In this document: piece by piece, positions 33,037 through 42,973 of the stretch
Layout of the letters: each line of letters opens with the position of its first letter
How positions within the stretch are numbered: the stretch's first letter is position 1
Assembly: GCA_900543485.1 (NCBI GenBank)
Contig: UQRM01000013.1
Coordinates: 1 to 61,040 of the forward strand
Direction: 5' to 3'
Length of the DNA: 61,040 nt
DNA from: an uncultured Eubacterium sp.
GTDB taxonomy: Bacteria; Bacillota; Clostridia; Peptostreptococcales; Anaerovoracaceae
Position numbers and translations under genes: made by a program
The notes under the pieces: model-generated
The model's database searches: none
Told to the model about the DNA's origin: nothing
The model's input: the letters and a program-made list of their open reading frames with translations, nothing else

Positions 33037-34779
33037 TCAATCTCTGTAATTTTTCCTTGCAGTATAGTGGGTATGGAGAAGCTGATGAGCCTTGCTTCCG
33101 TTGGCCATGCCCAGGAAGTTCTTGTACAGCTTTTTAACGGCAGGGTTGTTGTGGGATTTCCTGATATATGTATTTCTGTCTTCTCTGTACAGTCCCTTGG
33201 CTCTCTCTTCCTTGATATCTATCCAGTTTCGGACGTCGGAGAGCTGGAGCGGCTGGCCGCCTCCGTTTATGCAGCCTCCCGGACAGGCCATGATCTCGAC
33301 GAAGTGGAATTCTTCGCCGGCTTTTATGGCATCCATCAGTTTCCTGGCGTTGCCGAGGCCGTGGGCCACTGCGGCTCTTATGTTGAGATCGTTGATGGTG
33401 ATGGTAGCTATCTTGATACCCTCAAGGCCGCGGACGTCCTCGTATTCGAAGTTATCGGCGGAGCTTCCCGTCAGGATATCCGATACGGTCCTGAGAGCCG
33501 CTTCCATCACGCCTCCCGTGGTTCCGAATATTACGCCGGCTCCCGATGCGCCTCCGAACGGAGCGTCGAAATCGCTGTCACCCAGATCAGGGAAGTCGAT
33601 ACCGGAGTCGTATATCATCGTGCCCAGCTCTCTCGTCGTTATGACGATGTCCACGTCGGCCAGGCCGTCCACCTGCATTTCAGGCCTTCCCGCCTCGAAC
33701 TTTTTGGCGGTGCAAGGCATTACGGAGACTACTACGATGTCCTTCGGATCAAGTCCGTTCTGTTCTGCGTAGTAAGTCTTGAGAATAGCTCCGAACATCT
33801 GATGAGGTGATTTACATGTGGACAGATTATCCAACATATCCGGATAATTGTGTTCGCAGAACTTTATCCATCCCGGCGAGCAGGATGTGATGAGTGGCAG
33901 CTTGCCGCCTCCGCGTATCCTGTCTATCAGCTCGGCTCCTTCCTCCATGATGGTCAGGTCGGCTCCCGTATCGGTGTCGAACACCTTGTCGAAGCCCAGC
34001 ATCCTCAGGGCCGTTACCATTTTACCGGTAACAGGAGTACCGATAGGCATATCGAAATCCTCACCCAGGGCTACCCTTACGGCAGGAGCTGTCTGGGCGA
34101 TGACGTGCTTTGTCGGATCGTATATGGCCTCCCATACTCTGTCGATGTCATTCTTTTCGTGAAGGGCGGCGACAGGACATACATTGATACACTGTCCGCA
34201 GTTGACACATGGTGTGTCTTTGAGGGACATGTTGAACGGTGACGCTATCTGCGTATTGAAGCCTCTGTTGATGACATCGATCACTCCTACTGTCTGTATG
34301 TTCTTGCAGACGCTGACGCATCTTCTGCACAGGATGCATTTGTTAGGATCTCTTACGATGGAAGGGCCGATGTCCAGCGGCAGTTTTTTGCTTTCTCCCT
34401 CAAATCTCACTTCTCCCACCGACAGTTTGTTAGCCAGAGCCTGGAGTTCGCAGTCCATCCAGCTTCTGGAACAGGTCTGGCATCTGGCGTTGTGGTTGGA
34501 GAGTATCAGCTCCAGGTTCACCTTTCTTGCCTCCATTACCTTAGGAGTGTGGGTGAAGACCTCCATCCCTTCCGAGACAGGATGGACGCAGGCAGCCTGC
34601 AGCGCTCTGGCTCCCTTCACCTCAACGACGCACATACGGCAGCAGCCGATCTCGCTGATATCCTTGAGGAAACAGAGGGTAGGGATGGTTATGTTTACCT
34701 CTTTGGCTGCCTCCAGGATCGTGTAGTTTTCCGGTACATAAAGGTTTATACCGTCTATGGTTATGTTTACTTTATTCAT
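33037..34779 (-). CDS. hydA: [FeFe] hydrogenase catalytic subunit, group A, HydA
   Basis: A 580-residue hydrogenase. It starts with a [2Fe-2S] ferredoxin domain (Cys in TLCFLKDISEIGCCRMC) and the His-Cys cluster site HNARCQTCSRSWMDC. Two [4Fe-4S] sites follow (CILCRRCVSVCKN and CVNCGQCINVCPV), then the H-cluster domain. The three H-cluster motifs are intact: TSCSPGW, MPCTAKKFE and MACPGGCINGGGQP. The small C-terminal SSU domain (KKLYKNFLG) is present. With HydB and HydC it forms the trimeric NADH- and ferredoxin-dependent (electron-bifurcating, group A3 type) enzyme. It is cytoplasmic and makes or consumes H2. It is last in the operon and ends at a strong terminator. Confidence 0.96.
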   Translation of the reverse strand: MNKVNITIDGINLYVPENYTILEAAKEVNITIPTLCFLKDISEIGCCRMCVVEVKGARALQAACVHPVSEGMEVFTHTPKVMEARKVNLELILSNHNARCQTCSRSWMDCELQALANKLSVGEVRFEGESKKLPLDIGPSIVRDPNKCILCRRCVSVCKNIQTVGVIDVINRGFNTQIASPFNMSLKDTPCVNCGQCINVCPVAALHEKNDIDRVWEAIYDPTKHVIAQTAPAVRVALGEDFDMPIGTPVTGKMVTALRMLGFDKVFDTDTGADLTIMEEGAELIDRIRGGGKLPLITSCSPGWIKFCEHNYPDMLDNLSTCKSPHQMFGAILKTYYAEQNGLDPKDIVVVSVMPCTAKKFEAGRPEMQVDGLADVDIVITTRELGTMIYDSGIDFPDLGDSDFDAPFGGASGAGVIFGTTGGVMEAALRTVSDILTGSSADNFEYEDVRGLEGIKIATITINDLNIRAAVAHGLGNARKLMDAIKAGEEFHFVEIMACPGGCINGGGQPLQLSDVRNWIDIKEERAKGLYREDRNTYIRKSHNNPAVKKLYKNFLGMANGSKAHQLLHTHYTARKNYRD

Positions 34780-34799
34780 GTTATGCGGCCTCCTTCACA

Positions 34800-36686
34800 T
34801 TACGCGTTCTTCATTATTGACTTGAACGGACACTTCTCCATACAAACGCCACACTTGATACACTTGTCCTGATCGATGACGAATGGGGTATCCTTGTCGC
34901 CCGATATCGCGCCCACAGGGCAGTTCTTCTTACAGATGCTGCAGCGCTTGCAGATGCTGTCGAATATGACATACTGTACCATGGATTTGCAGACGCCGGC
35001 TGGACATTTCTTGTCCACAACATGGGCCATATATTCGTCCTTGAAGTATCTCATGGTGGAAAGCACAGGGTTAGGAGCCGTCTGGCCCAGTCCGCAGAGG
35101 GCGGACGCCTTTATGTTCCTGGCCAGGACTTCCAGCTTTTCCAGATCTTCTACCTGTCCTTTACCTTCTGTGATACGCGTTACGATCTCCAGCATCCTCT
35201 TGGTGCCTATCCTGCAAGGAGGACATTTGCCGCAGGATTCATCGACGGTGAATTCAAGGAAGAACTTGGCCAGGTCCACCATGCAGGTGTCCTCGTCCAT
35301 TACGATGAGACCGCCGGAACCCATCATGGAGCCCAGAGCTATCAGCGAATCGTAATCTATAGGAGTGTCCAGCTCGGAAGCCGGGATGCAGCCGCCGGAA
35401 GGGCCGCCTGTCTGAGCCGCTTTGAATTCCTTGCCGTTAGGTATACCGCCGCCGATGTCGTATATTATCTCACGCAGTGTGGTTCCCATAGGGATTTCCA
35501 CCAGACCGGTGTTGTTTATTTTGCCGCCCACGGCGAATACTTTGGTTCCCTTTGATCTTTCCGTGCCGATGCTTGAGAACCACTCGGCTCCCCGGAGGAT
35601 TATCATAGGGATATTGGCGTAAGTTTCCACGTTGTTGAGGATGGTAGGCTTGCCGAAGAGCCCTTTTACGGCAGGGAACGGAGGTCTTGGCTGCGGTTCT
35701 CCTCTGCGCCCTTCCACCGATGTCATGAGGGCCGTTTCTTCTCCGCATACGAAGGCTCCGGCGCCCAGCCGCACGTCCAGATCGAAATCAAATCCGGTGC
35801 CGAAGATATCCTTGCCCAGCAATCCGTATTCCTGAGCCTGCTTTATGGCTATGGTGAGTCTTTCCACGGCGATAGGATATTCGGCTCGCACGTATACATA
35901 TCCCTGATTGGCACCGATGGCGTATCCGGCTATGGCCATGGCTTCTATAACAGAGTGGGGATCTCCCTCCAGCACCGATCTGTCCATGAACGCTCCCGGA
36001 TCGCCTTCATCGGCATTGCAGCATACATATTTCTGTGCCACCTGCTGGTCTGCGGCAAAGCTCCACTTGACCCCTGTAGGGAATCCACCGCCGCCTCTTC
36101 CTCTCAGCCCCGACTCTTTTATCGTATCTATAACATCCTCCGGCTCCATCTCTGTCAGGACTTTTTCCAGAGCCGAATAACCGTCTCTCGCTATGTACTC
36201 GTCTATATTTTCGGGATTGATGGCTCCGCAGTTTCTCAGCGCAACTCTCATCTGTCTGGAGAAGAAGTCCACGTTTTCCAGCGCGTTCTCTATCTTTTCG
36301 GCTTCCTTGTCGCCGGCCAGTAAACGTCTTACGGGTTCGCCCTTCATGATATGGCTGTCGAAGATCTCGTTGACGTCCTCCGGCTGTACCAGCGTGTACA
36401 TGATATGCTCAGGATAGAACATAACGATGGGACCTTCAGCGCAGAGACCGAAGCAACCGGTCTTCACGACTTTGATATCGTTCTCCAGTTTGTTTATCTT
36501 TATCAGGCTCTCCAATCCGTCTATTATCTTCATGGAATTGGAAGATGTACAGCCTGTACCTCCGCAGACCATTATGTGCATCTTACCGCCTGTCGCCGTA
36601 GGCTCAGCGTCGGGGTTTACACGGATCATCAGGTCAGCCTGTTTTTCCTTTCTTATCTTATCGATATCCGAAATGCTCTTTATCAT
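34800..36686 (-). CDS. hydB: Bifurcating hydrogenase subunit HydB (NuoF-like)
   Basis: A 628-residue flavoprotein. An N-terminal thioredoxin-like [2Fe-2S] domain (CGGTGCTSSNSMK) is followed by the NuoF core with the FMN site GRGGGGFPTGVKW and the NADH site GAGAFVCGEETAL. The SCGKCPPCRIGTKRM [4Fe-4S] site comes next. Two C-terminal ferredoxin-type clusters follow (CKRCSICKKNCP and CIKCGVCMEKCP). This is the normal HydB architecture; the subunit oxidises NADH and joins electrons with those from ferredoxin. It lies 12 nt after hydC and 20 nt before hydA. Confidence 0.95.
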   Translation of the reverse strand: MIKSISDIDKIRKEKQADLMIRVNPDAEPTATGGKMHIMVCGGTGCTSSNSMKIIDGLESLIKINKLENDIKVVKTGCFGLCAEGPIVMFYPEHIMYTLVQPEDVNEIFDSHIMKGEPVRRLLAGDKEAEKIENALENVDFFSRQMRVALRNCGAINPENIDEYIARDGYSALEKVLTEMEPEDVIDTIKESGLRGRGGGGFPTGVKWSFAADQQVAQKYVCCNADEGDPGAFMDRSVLEGDPHSVIEAMAIAGYAIGANQGYVYVRAEYPIAVERLTIAIKQAQEYGLLGKDIFGTGFDFDLDVRLGAGAFVCGEETALMTSVEGRRGEPQPRPPFPAVKGLFGKPTILNNVETYANIPMIILRGAEWFSSIGTERSKGTKVFAVGGKINNTGLVEIPMGTTLREIIYDIGGGIPNGKEFKAAQTGGPSGGCIPASELDTPIDYDSLIALGSMMGSGGLIVMDEDTCMVDLAKFFLEFTVDESCGKCPPCRIGTKRMLEIVTRITEGKGQVEDLEKLEVLARNIKASALCGLGQTAPNPVLSTMRYFKDEYMAHVVDKKCPAGVCKSMVQYVIFDSICKRCSICKKNCPVGAISGDKDTPFVIDQDKCIKCGVCMEKCPFKSIMKNA

Positions 36687-36698
36687 CGCTATTACCTC

Positions 36699-37193
36699 CT
36701 AAAGTTTATCGAACTTGTCTATGATGCCGTCGACATCGTCGGGAACCAGTTTACCGAAGACTTCGTCATTGATGGTCACCACCGGAGCCAGACCGCAGGC
36801 TCCTATGCATCTGCAGGCGTCCAGAGAGTATTTGCCGTCGTCGGTACATTCCCCCACGTCGATGGAAAGTCTGGTCCTGAATTTGTCGAGGATGTCGTTG
36901 GCTCCCTTGACGTAACAGGCCGTACCCATACAGACGTTGATCTGATATTCTCCTTTAGGATTGATCGAGAATTGTGTGTAAAAGCTGACTACGCCGTATA
37001 CCTCCGCGAGAGGGATATTGAGCTTTTCCGCTATGTCGCGCTGTACTTCCAGAGGAAGATAGCCGTATACTTCCTGGGCCTCATGGAGTACAGGAATGAG
37101 GGCGCCCTGAGTGTCCTTGTACTTAGCGATTATAGCATCCAGTTTTTCCGCTTTTTCTTTCGCGTCGGCACACATGGTGCAATTGTTGCTCAT
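36699..37193 (-). CDS. hydC: Bifurcating hydrogenase subunit HydC (NuoE-like)
   Basis: A 164-residue thioredoxin-fold [2Fe-2S] protein of the NuoE family. The four cluster cysteines lie in CMGTACYVKGA and CRCIGACGLAP, and IPVLHEAQEVYGYLP is the usual helix start. It feeds electrons in the HydABC complex. It is the first gene of the operon; its start follows AAAGGAG and the promoter at 37254-37283. Confidence 0.94.
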   Translation of the reverse strand: MSNNCTMCADAKEKAEKLDAIIAKYKDTQGALIPVLHEAQEVYGYLPLEVQRDIAEKLNIPLAEVYGVVSFYTQFSINPKGEYQINVCMGTACYVKGANDILDKFRTRLSIDVGECTDDGKYSLDACRCIGACGLAPVVTINDEVFGKLVPDDVDGIIDKFDKL

Positions 37194-37253
37194 GCAAAAC
37201 TCCTTTCATTCTTTTGTAAAATTCCGATAATTGTGATTAAAATAACTATTTGT

Positions 37254-37283
37254 ATAATATCGTTGGAATAGATATTCTGTCAA
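37254..37283 (-). promoter_or_regulatory. Promoter of the hydrogenase operon
   Basis: On the minus strand TTGACA (37283-37278) is followed after 18 nt by TATTAT (37259-37254), about 60 nt upstream of the hydC start codon. A weak TTGTGA half-site nearby was considered as a Rex operator but is not symmetric. Confidence 0.65.
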
Positions 37284-37442
37284 TACGTGTGAAAAAAATA
37301 TCGGTGTTTTTTTGCTGATACAATTTACAAATTTGTTGCCTCCATTAAAGATTTTGTTACAGACATCTGATATAATAAAGGCGATCACAGCCGAGAAGGC
37401 TTGAAATTACAGTAAAAATGAAGATAAGGACGGAACCGATAT

Positions 37443-39122
37443 ATGAACAGGAATTATAAACAGGCTATAAGCTATCCTTATACGATGATGTATGAGGAGA
37501 TCTACAAGGCCGCCAGGAATAATCCGGAAGGGGCCGCCTATGAATTCCAGGGAAAGAAGACCAGATATCTGGAATTCGTAAGGAAAATAGAACTGGCCGC
37601 GGCTGCTTTTGCTGTCGCGGGAGTCGGTGCAGGCGACCGTGTGACCATCTGCATGCCTAACACACCTCAGGCTGTGGACAGCTTTTATGCCCTCAACAGG
37701 GTGGGGGCCATACCGGTCATGATACATCCTCTTTCGGCGGTGGAAGAGATAAAGTTTTATCTTTCCAAGACAAACAGCAGGTTTGTACTGACGTTGGACA
37801 TGTTCTACGAAAAGGTGAGGAAGGCGGCAGACGATACAGGGATGCCGGTCAAGGTGATAGTGGCGGATATAAAGGATGAACTGCCTTTTCCCAAGGACAA
37901 GCTCTATCCGCTGACGGTAAAGGGCAAGGTGAAGATAAAGTATGACGGGGAAAGGGCTGTAAAGTGGAAAGATTTCATCAGGGCGGGGAAGAAAAGGAAC
38001 GCTGCTGATGAACCTCACAGGAAATACGACGATGTGGCGGTGATACTGTTCAGCGGAGGGACTACCGGTAAGACCAAGGCCATACAGCTGACAAATCTCA
38101 ACATGAACGCTTTGGCGCTGCAGACAGGATCGGCAGCCGGATTTTCGCTGGACGGGCTGAGGATGTTATCGGTGATGCCGCTTTTTCACGGGTTTGGACT
38201 GGGTATTGGTATCCATACGGCGCTGGTCCACAGCGGGACATGTATACTGGTGCCTCAGTTTTCAGTGGAAACGTACGCGACTCTCATAAAGAAGGAAAAG
38301 CCCAACGTATTGCCGGGGGTGCCTACCCTTTTTGAAGCGCTTCTCAGGACGAAGGGCCTTCAGGGGTTCGATATGTCCTTCATCCGGGGCATGTTTTGCG
38401 GAGGCGACTCGTTGTCCATAGAGCTCAAGAAAAAGGTGGATCAATTCCTCAGAGAGCATAATTCTAAAATACAGATAAGAGAAGGATATGGGACTACCGA
38501 GTGTGTTACCGCCAGCTGTCTGACACCTCAGGATTATTACAAGGAAGGGAGCATTGGCGTGCCTTTCCCCGATACGTATTACAAGATAGTGAAGGTAGGG
38601 ACCAACGAGCAGCTGCCGCCTAACAATGACGGCGAGATATGCATAAGCGGGCCTACGGTGATGAAGGGATATCTGGACGATGAAGAAGAGAACCGGAAGA
38701 CTCTCAGACAGCATGGAGATGGCCGTGTATGGCTCCACACAGGGGATCTGGGGATGATGGACGAGGAAGGATTCGTCTACTTCAGACAGAGACTCAAGAG
38801 GATAATAATCGTATCAGGATATAAGATATATCCATCACAGGTAGAAAATGCCATAGATGCACATCCCGACGTAATGTATTCCTGTGCCATAGGTGTGCCG
38901 GACAAGTATAAGATGCATAGGGTAAAGGCATTTGTCGTCCTGAGAGAGGGCGTGGAGCCTGATGACAGGATAAAGGAGGAAATACTGGAAAACTGCCGCA
39001 AGGAAGTCTTCAGGTTCGGTGTGCCTTCAGAGATAGAGTTCCGAAAGGAGCTGCCGAAGACTCTGGTGGGGAAGGTGGCCTACAGAGTCCTGGAGGAGGA
39101 AGTGAATGAGGGCATCGACTGA
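37443..39122 (+). CDS. AMP-dependent acyl-CoA ligase
   Basis: A 559-residue adenylate-forming enzyme. The AMP-binding loop LFSGGTTGKTKAIQ (about residue 202), the GYGTTE motif, the HTGDLGMMDEEGFVYF motif, the KRIIIVSGYKIYPSQVE hinge and the catalytic lysine region LPKTLVGKVAYR are all present. It makes an acyl-AMP and then the CoA thioester, probably from a medium or long carboxylic acid; the exact acid is unknown. It is divergent from the hydrogenase operon. A TATAAT at 37371-37376 may be its -10. Its last 17 nt overlap the E2-like acyltransferase gene, so the two are translationally coupled and probably act in sequence. Confidence 0.9.
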   Translation: MNRNYKQAISYPYTMMYEEIYKAARNNPEGAAYEFQGKKTRYLEFVRKIELAAAAFAVAGVGAGDRVTICMPNTPQAVDSFYALNRVGAIPVMIHPLSAVEEIKFYLSKTNSRFVLTLDMFYEKVRKAADDTGMPVKVIVADIKDELPFPKDKLYPLTVKGKVKIKYDGERAVKWKDFIRAGKKRNAADEPHRKYDDVAVILFSGGTTGKTKAIQLTNLNMNALALQTGSAAGFSLDGLRMLSVMPLFHGFGLGIGIHTALVHSGTCILVPQFSVETYATLIKKEKPNVLPGVPTLFEALLRTKGLQGFDMSFIRGMFCGGDSLSIELKKKVDQFLREHNSKIQIREGYGTTECVTASCLTPQDYYKEGSIGVPFPDTYYKIVKVGTNEQLPPNNDGEICISGPTVMKGYLDDEEENRKTLRQHGDGRVWLHTGDLGMMDEEGFVYFRQRLKRIIIVSGYKIYPSQVENAIDAHPDVMYSCAIGVPDKYKMHRVKAFVVLREGVEPDDRIKEEILENCRKEVFRFGVPSEIEFRKELPKTLVGKVAYRVLEEEVNEGID

Positions 39123-40050
39123 TATGGAAAACAAAGAGTATGCCGGAATGACGGGGAAAACAGAGAGAGCGGAAAGCGAGCGTAAGAAACGGGGCGACAG
39201 GAAAGACGGTGTATGGCTCAGAGATATGGACGGGTTCCATGCCATAATGCCCCATCTGATGCCTCAGCGCTGCGAATCGGAGGTATATATAGAGGAAACT
39301 ATAGATGTTACGGAGATGATGCGGTACATAGAACGCCGCAATAAAGAAGGCCTTCCATATAAGCTGACGCCTTTCCATGTGCTGGTAGCGGCCGTGGCCA
39401 AGCTCATATACCACAGGCCCAAGCTCAACATATTCATTTCAGGAAAGCGGTTTTACCAGCGTAAAAAGATGACGCTGGCCTTTGTAGTAAAAAGAAAATT
39501 TGAGGATGAGGCTGAGGAATCGCTTCTGATCATGGAAGTGAATGGCGACACTACGTTGGACATGATCAGCAGAAAGATAGTCGGAGACGCCGATCAGGTG
39601 AGGAAAGAGGGCGGGAATGATATAAACGACCTGTTGGACAAGCTGGCCAGATTGCCCAGATGGGTCATGCGCCTGGCCATGTGCGGGTTCAGGTTCCTGG
39701 ACTTCCATGGATGGATGCCGGAGAGCATATGCCGGGGAGACAGCAATTATGCCACTGTGCTTCTGTCCAATCTGGGGAGCATCAAGTGTAACGCGGCATA
39801 TCATCACCTGAATAATTATGGGACTAATTCACTGGTAGTGACCATAGGGAAGATACACAAGGAGCAGGTGACAGATGAAAACGGCAATGTCAGGATAAGG
39901 GATGTGGTAGCGTTGGGAGCCACGGCCGACGAGCGGATAGCTGACGGCTTTTATTTCGCCAAGTCCCTGCGGCTGCTGGAACAGATACTGGCACAGCCTC
40001 AATCGCTGGAGGAGCCTGTGAAGATGGATATAGACCAGGGACAGCAGTAG
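39106..40050 (+). CDS. E2-like acyltransferase, catalytic His replaced
   Basis: A 314-residue protein with the catalytic fold of 2-oxoacid dehydrogenase E2 / chloramphenicol acetyltransferase. The match covers TPFHVLVAAVAKLIYHRPKLN, the SNLGSI stretch and VALGATADERIADGFYFAKSL near the C-terminus. There is no lipoyl or subunit-binding domain, so it is not a dehydrogenase complex component. The essential DHRxxDG motif reads DERIADG here; the catalytic His is Glu. It could be a changed acyltransferase or a non-catalytic partner. The start at 39106 follows GGAGGAAGTGA and overlaps the ligase gene, from which it may receive acyl-CoA. Function is unknown. Confidence 0.75.
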   Translation: MRASTDMENKEYAGMTGKTERAESERKKRGDRKDGVWLRDMDGFHAIMPHLMPQRCESEVYIEETIDVTEMMRYIERRNKEGLPYKLTPFHVLVAAVAKLIYHRPKLNIFISGKRFYQRKKMTLAFVVKRKFEDEAEESLLIMEVNGDTTLDMISRKIVGDADQVRKEGGNDINDLLDKLARLPRWVMRLAMCGFRFLDFHGWMPESICRGDSNYATVLLSNLGSIKCNAAYHHLNNYGTNSLVVTIGKIHKEQVTDENGNVRIRDVVALGATADERIADGFYFAKSLRLLEQILAQPQSLEEPVKMDIDQGQQ

Positions 40051-40072
40051 GCAGGGATCAGGAGAAGCTGTA

Positions 40073-41266
40073 TCATGGATCCAGTTTTTTCATGACGGAA
40101 TCACAGGCGGCGCATGCGGAGGAATAGGCAAACTGCAGGCTGTAGCCACCTGTGACAGCATCGATATCCAGGGCTTCCCCGATGATCATCAGTCCGGGGA
40201 GGCCCTTCGCTTCCATAGAGGAAGTATCTATCTGTGATAATTCGATGCCTCCACATGTGGTCATGGCTCTGCCGAATCCTTCCGTTGATGATATTTCAAA
40301 GGTGTCGCCGGTGAGAAGGGCTGCCAGCTTTTTCAGCGAAGGACCGCAGCGCTCAGTCATCATCCGGCAGAATCTCTTTGGCAGAGAGAAGTCTTCCGCT
40401 GCGATGTTGGTGATATCGGAGCTGTTACCTTTGACTGCGCTGTTGAGGCGATCCAGGACATGACGAAAGTCTGCCGGATGGAGGTAATTTATCACCAGTA
40501 TACGGCCGGGCGAAGCATATTTGGAGATGTTGAGGACAGCTGGTCCGGAAAGATCTCCATGGGTCAGCAACAATCCTCCTGTTTCCATGGCTAGTCGTTT
40601 TTCATTTTCCCATATGGAGACACAGGCGTTGGCGAAGGAGATCCCTGACAGCTCACCGTAAGGATAAGAGGCGACTTTCACAGGAACGAGGGCAGGCTTC
40701 AGCTGGGTGTGACGGAGATCCAGATCTCTTTCCATCACCGGGAACATGGAGCCGTCGGAGCCTGTGGAGGGATAGGAGCAGCCGCCGGAAGCGATGATGA
40801 GACACTTCCCTGTGAATGTGGAGTTTCCGGCGCGGACAGACCAGCCGCCGGGGATTTTCTTCATGTGACTTGCCGGACGTTCATACTCTATTGTGAAGCC
40901 GTTTTTCCGTGATGCGTCCAGCAGCGCTTCCAATATGTCCTTTGCGGACATGGACGCGGGAAAGACTTTGCCATCTTCCCGGACGACGGTCTTCACGCCC
41001 ATGCTTTCGAGGAAGCTGATGAGCTCCCGGTTATTGTGGCTGTAGAGGCATTTTCTGATTTTGGTACCGTTTTCGCCGTAGCATTTCAGAAAATCCTTGA
41101 TCGAACCGCTGTGAGTAACGTTGCAGTGGCCGCTGCCGCTCATCAGCAGCTTGGTGCCGGGCCTGCCGGTCTTCTCCAGTATGAGCCCGTTGACAGGACG
41201 CGGCATGGATGCGGCGCAGAAAAGGCCGGAAGCGCCGGCTCCGATTATGATGCAGTCGTATATCAT
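40073..41266 (-). CDS. BaiN/HI0933-type NAD(P)/FAD-dependent oxidoreductase
   Basis: A 397-residue flavoprotein. The N-terminal dinucleotide fold is YDCIIIGAGASGLFCAASM, followed by the family signature GTKLLMSGSGHCNVTHSG, and the C-terminus ends TGGYSLQFAYSSA. This is the HI0933/YhiN group, which includes BaiN of bile-acid-converting clostridia, but most members have no known substrate. It is cytoplasmic, monocistronic and convergent with the E2-like gene (22 nt apart). A role in bile-acid metabolism should not be assumed from the family name. Confidence 0.88.
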   Translation of the reverse strand: MIYDCIIIGAGASGLFCAASMPRPVNGLILEKTGRPGTKLLMSGSGHCNVTHSGSIKDFLKCYGENGTKIRKCLYSHNNRELISFLESMGVKTVVREDGKVFPASMSAKDILEALLDASRKNGFTIEYERPASHMKKIPGGWSVRAGNSTFTGKCLIIASGGCSYPSTGSDGSMFPVMERDLDLRHTQLKPALVPVKVASYPYGELSGISFANACVSIWENEKRLAMETGGLLLTHGDLSGPAVLNISKYASPGRILVINYLHPADFRHVLDRLNSAVKGNSSDITNIAAEDFSLPKRFCRMMTERCGPSLKKLAALLTGDTFEISSTEGFGRAMTTCGGIELSQIDTSSMEAKGLPGLMIIGEALDIDAVTGGYSLQFAYSSACAACDSVMKKLDP

Positions 41267-41389
41267 GGTAAATCATCCTTATGTTATTATTTATAGTAAC
41301 GTTATTGTAACACGGATATGGGCTCAGCGGCTCTTTTTGGCGGAAAATACAGATAAATTCGGATATGCTGAAACTGATGGGAGGACGAT

Positions 41390-42973
41390 GTGAAGAAGGA
41401 CATAGCTGGAATGATAAAACGGGCTGACAGGTTTAAGGTCATCCTGATAGGGGAAGGAATACTGGTAGGACTTGTGGCCGGAGCGGTGGTCATACTCTAC
41501 AGGGTGGCTCTGGAATACGCTGGGATATGGAACGGGAAGATCCTTGAGTACGCATCGCAGGGCGCTGTCTTCATGGCGGCGTGGATGGCAGTGCTGGCCG
41601 CTATGGCTGTTGCTGTGGGAAAGCTGACATCCTGGGAGCCTATGATATCCGGAAGCGGTATCCCCCAGGTGGAAGGTGAAGTGGTCGGAAAGCTGAGTCA
41701 GAACTGGATAAGGGTGATAGCAACAAAATTCATCGGAGGCTTCATATGCATGCTGGCCGGGTTGGCTCTCGGAAGAGAGGGCCCGTCCATACAACTGGGC
41801 GCCATGGCAGGCAAAGGCGTTTCACGGGGTCTGGACAGAGGAAAGACGGAGGAACACTTTCTCATTACATGCGGAGCCAGTGCCGGACTGGCGGCCGCGT
41901 TCCATGCGCCGCTGGCAGGTGTGATGTTTTCACTGGAGGAGATCCACAAGAATTTCTCCGTATCGGCCCTCACGTCGGTCATGACCGCCTCGTTGACGGC
42001 TGATATCCTCAGCACTATAGTGCTGGGAACCGATTCGGTGTTCAGATTCGAGATAGACTCGACGTTGCCAACAGGATATTACTGGATGATATTGATCCTG
42101 GGGCTCATCCTGGGAGCACTGGGCGCGTTTTACAACTGGTTCACTCTTAAGGCTCAGGAGCTCTATGGTAAGATAAAGGTCGGCGGCAGCTGGCTGAAGA
42201 TGATGATCCCTTTTATCTGTGCCGGTCTTCTGGGATTCACGTTCCCGGAACTTCTGGGCAGCGGCCACGATTTGATCACCCGGCTCACTCACACCGATAT
42301 GATGCTGGGAACGATACTCCTCATATTGGCCGGGCGATTCCTGTTTTCGGCTGTGAGCTTCGGTTCGGGAGCGCCGGGAGGCATTTTCTTCCCGCTGCTG
42401 GTGACAGGCGGATATATAGGAGGAGCTTTTGCTGCCGCGGGCGTGGAATATTTCGGACTGGATCCCGTATATGTGAATAATTTCGTGCTGCTGTCCATGG
42501 CAGGCTATTTCGCGGCTATCGTCAGAGCACCGCTGACAGGGATAATCCTGATATTCGAGATGACGGGAAATCTGAACCATATGCTGTCCCTTTCGGTGGT
42601 GACGGTGGTCGCGTACATCACGGCCACCCTCATGGGTTCCAGACCCATATATGAGAGCCTGCTGGACAGATTTATGGAAAAGCACGGGCCTGCGGACGGC
42701 ATGGGAGAAGGTGTGAAGCAGAAAATACTTGACAGCTTCGTGGTGGCTAAAGGTTCAGAGCCTGACGGCAAGACGGTGAAAGATGTCTCGTGGCCCGACA
42801 ACTGTTTGCTGGTGTCGATACAGCGGGGAAGTCAGGAACTGATCCCAAGGGGAAAGACAAGGCTGGCTGCGGGCGATATAGTCGTGACGATGAGTGACGA
42901 GAGAGATATGGCGGCCGTCCATGAGAAGATGGAGGCTCTTTGCGGAGATTTGATGAAAAGAGGGAACATATGA
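41390..42973 (+). CDS. ClC-family chloride transporter with TrkA-C domain
   Basis: A 527-residue membrane protein. The ClC motifs are GSGIPQVE (central Ser), GREGPSIQ (gating Glu) and GAPGGIFFPLL. The proton-pathway Glu position is likely in FSLEEIHK, so an H+/Cl- exchanger rather than a channel is likely. It is not a CLC-F fluoride exporter, which would have a changed GREGP motif. Residues about 455-525 form a TrkA-C (RCK-C) regulatory domain. The GTG start follows GGGAGG. Its stop overlaps the murE start (ATGA), so the two are coupled. Confidence 0.92.
   Translation: MKKDIAGMIKRADRFKVILIGEGILVGLVAGAVVILYRVALEYAGIWNGKILEYASQGAVFMAAWMAVLAAMAVAVGKLTSWEPMISGSGIPQVEGEVVGKLSQNWIRVIATKFIGGFICMLAGLALGREGPSIQLGAMAGKGVSRGLDRGKTEEHFLITCGASAGLAAAFHAPLAGVMFSLEEIHKNFSVSALTSVMTASLTADILSTIVLGTDSVFRFEIDSTLPTGYYWMILILGLILGALGAFYNWFTLKAQELYGKIKVGGSWLKMMIPFICAGLLGFTFPELLGSGHDLITRLTHTDMMLGTILLILAGRFLFSAVSFGSGAPGGIFFPLLVTGGYIGGAFAAAGVEYFGLDPVYVNNFVLLSMAGYFAAIVRAPLTGIILIFEMTGNLNHMLSLSVVTVVAYITATLMGSRPIYESLLDRFMEKHGPADGMGEGVKQKILDSFVVAKGSEPDGKTVKDVSWPDNCLLVSIQRGSQELIPRGKTRLAAGDIVVTMSDERDMAAVHEKMEALCGDLMKRGNI

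Noticed and set aside
37231..37260. Rex (redox) operator before hydC
   Set aside because: TTGTGA is present, but the matching TCACAA half-site is not, so the palindrome is not supported.
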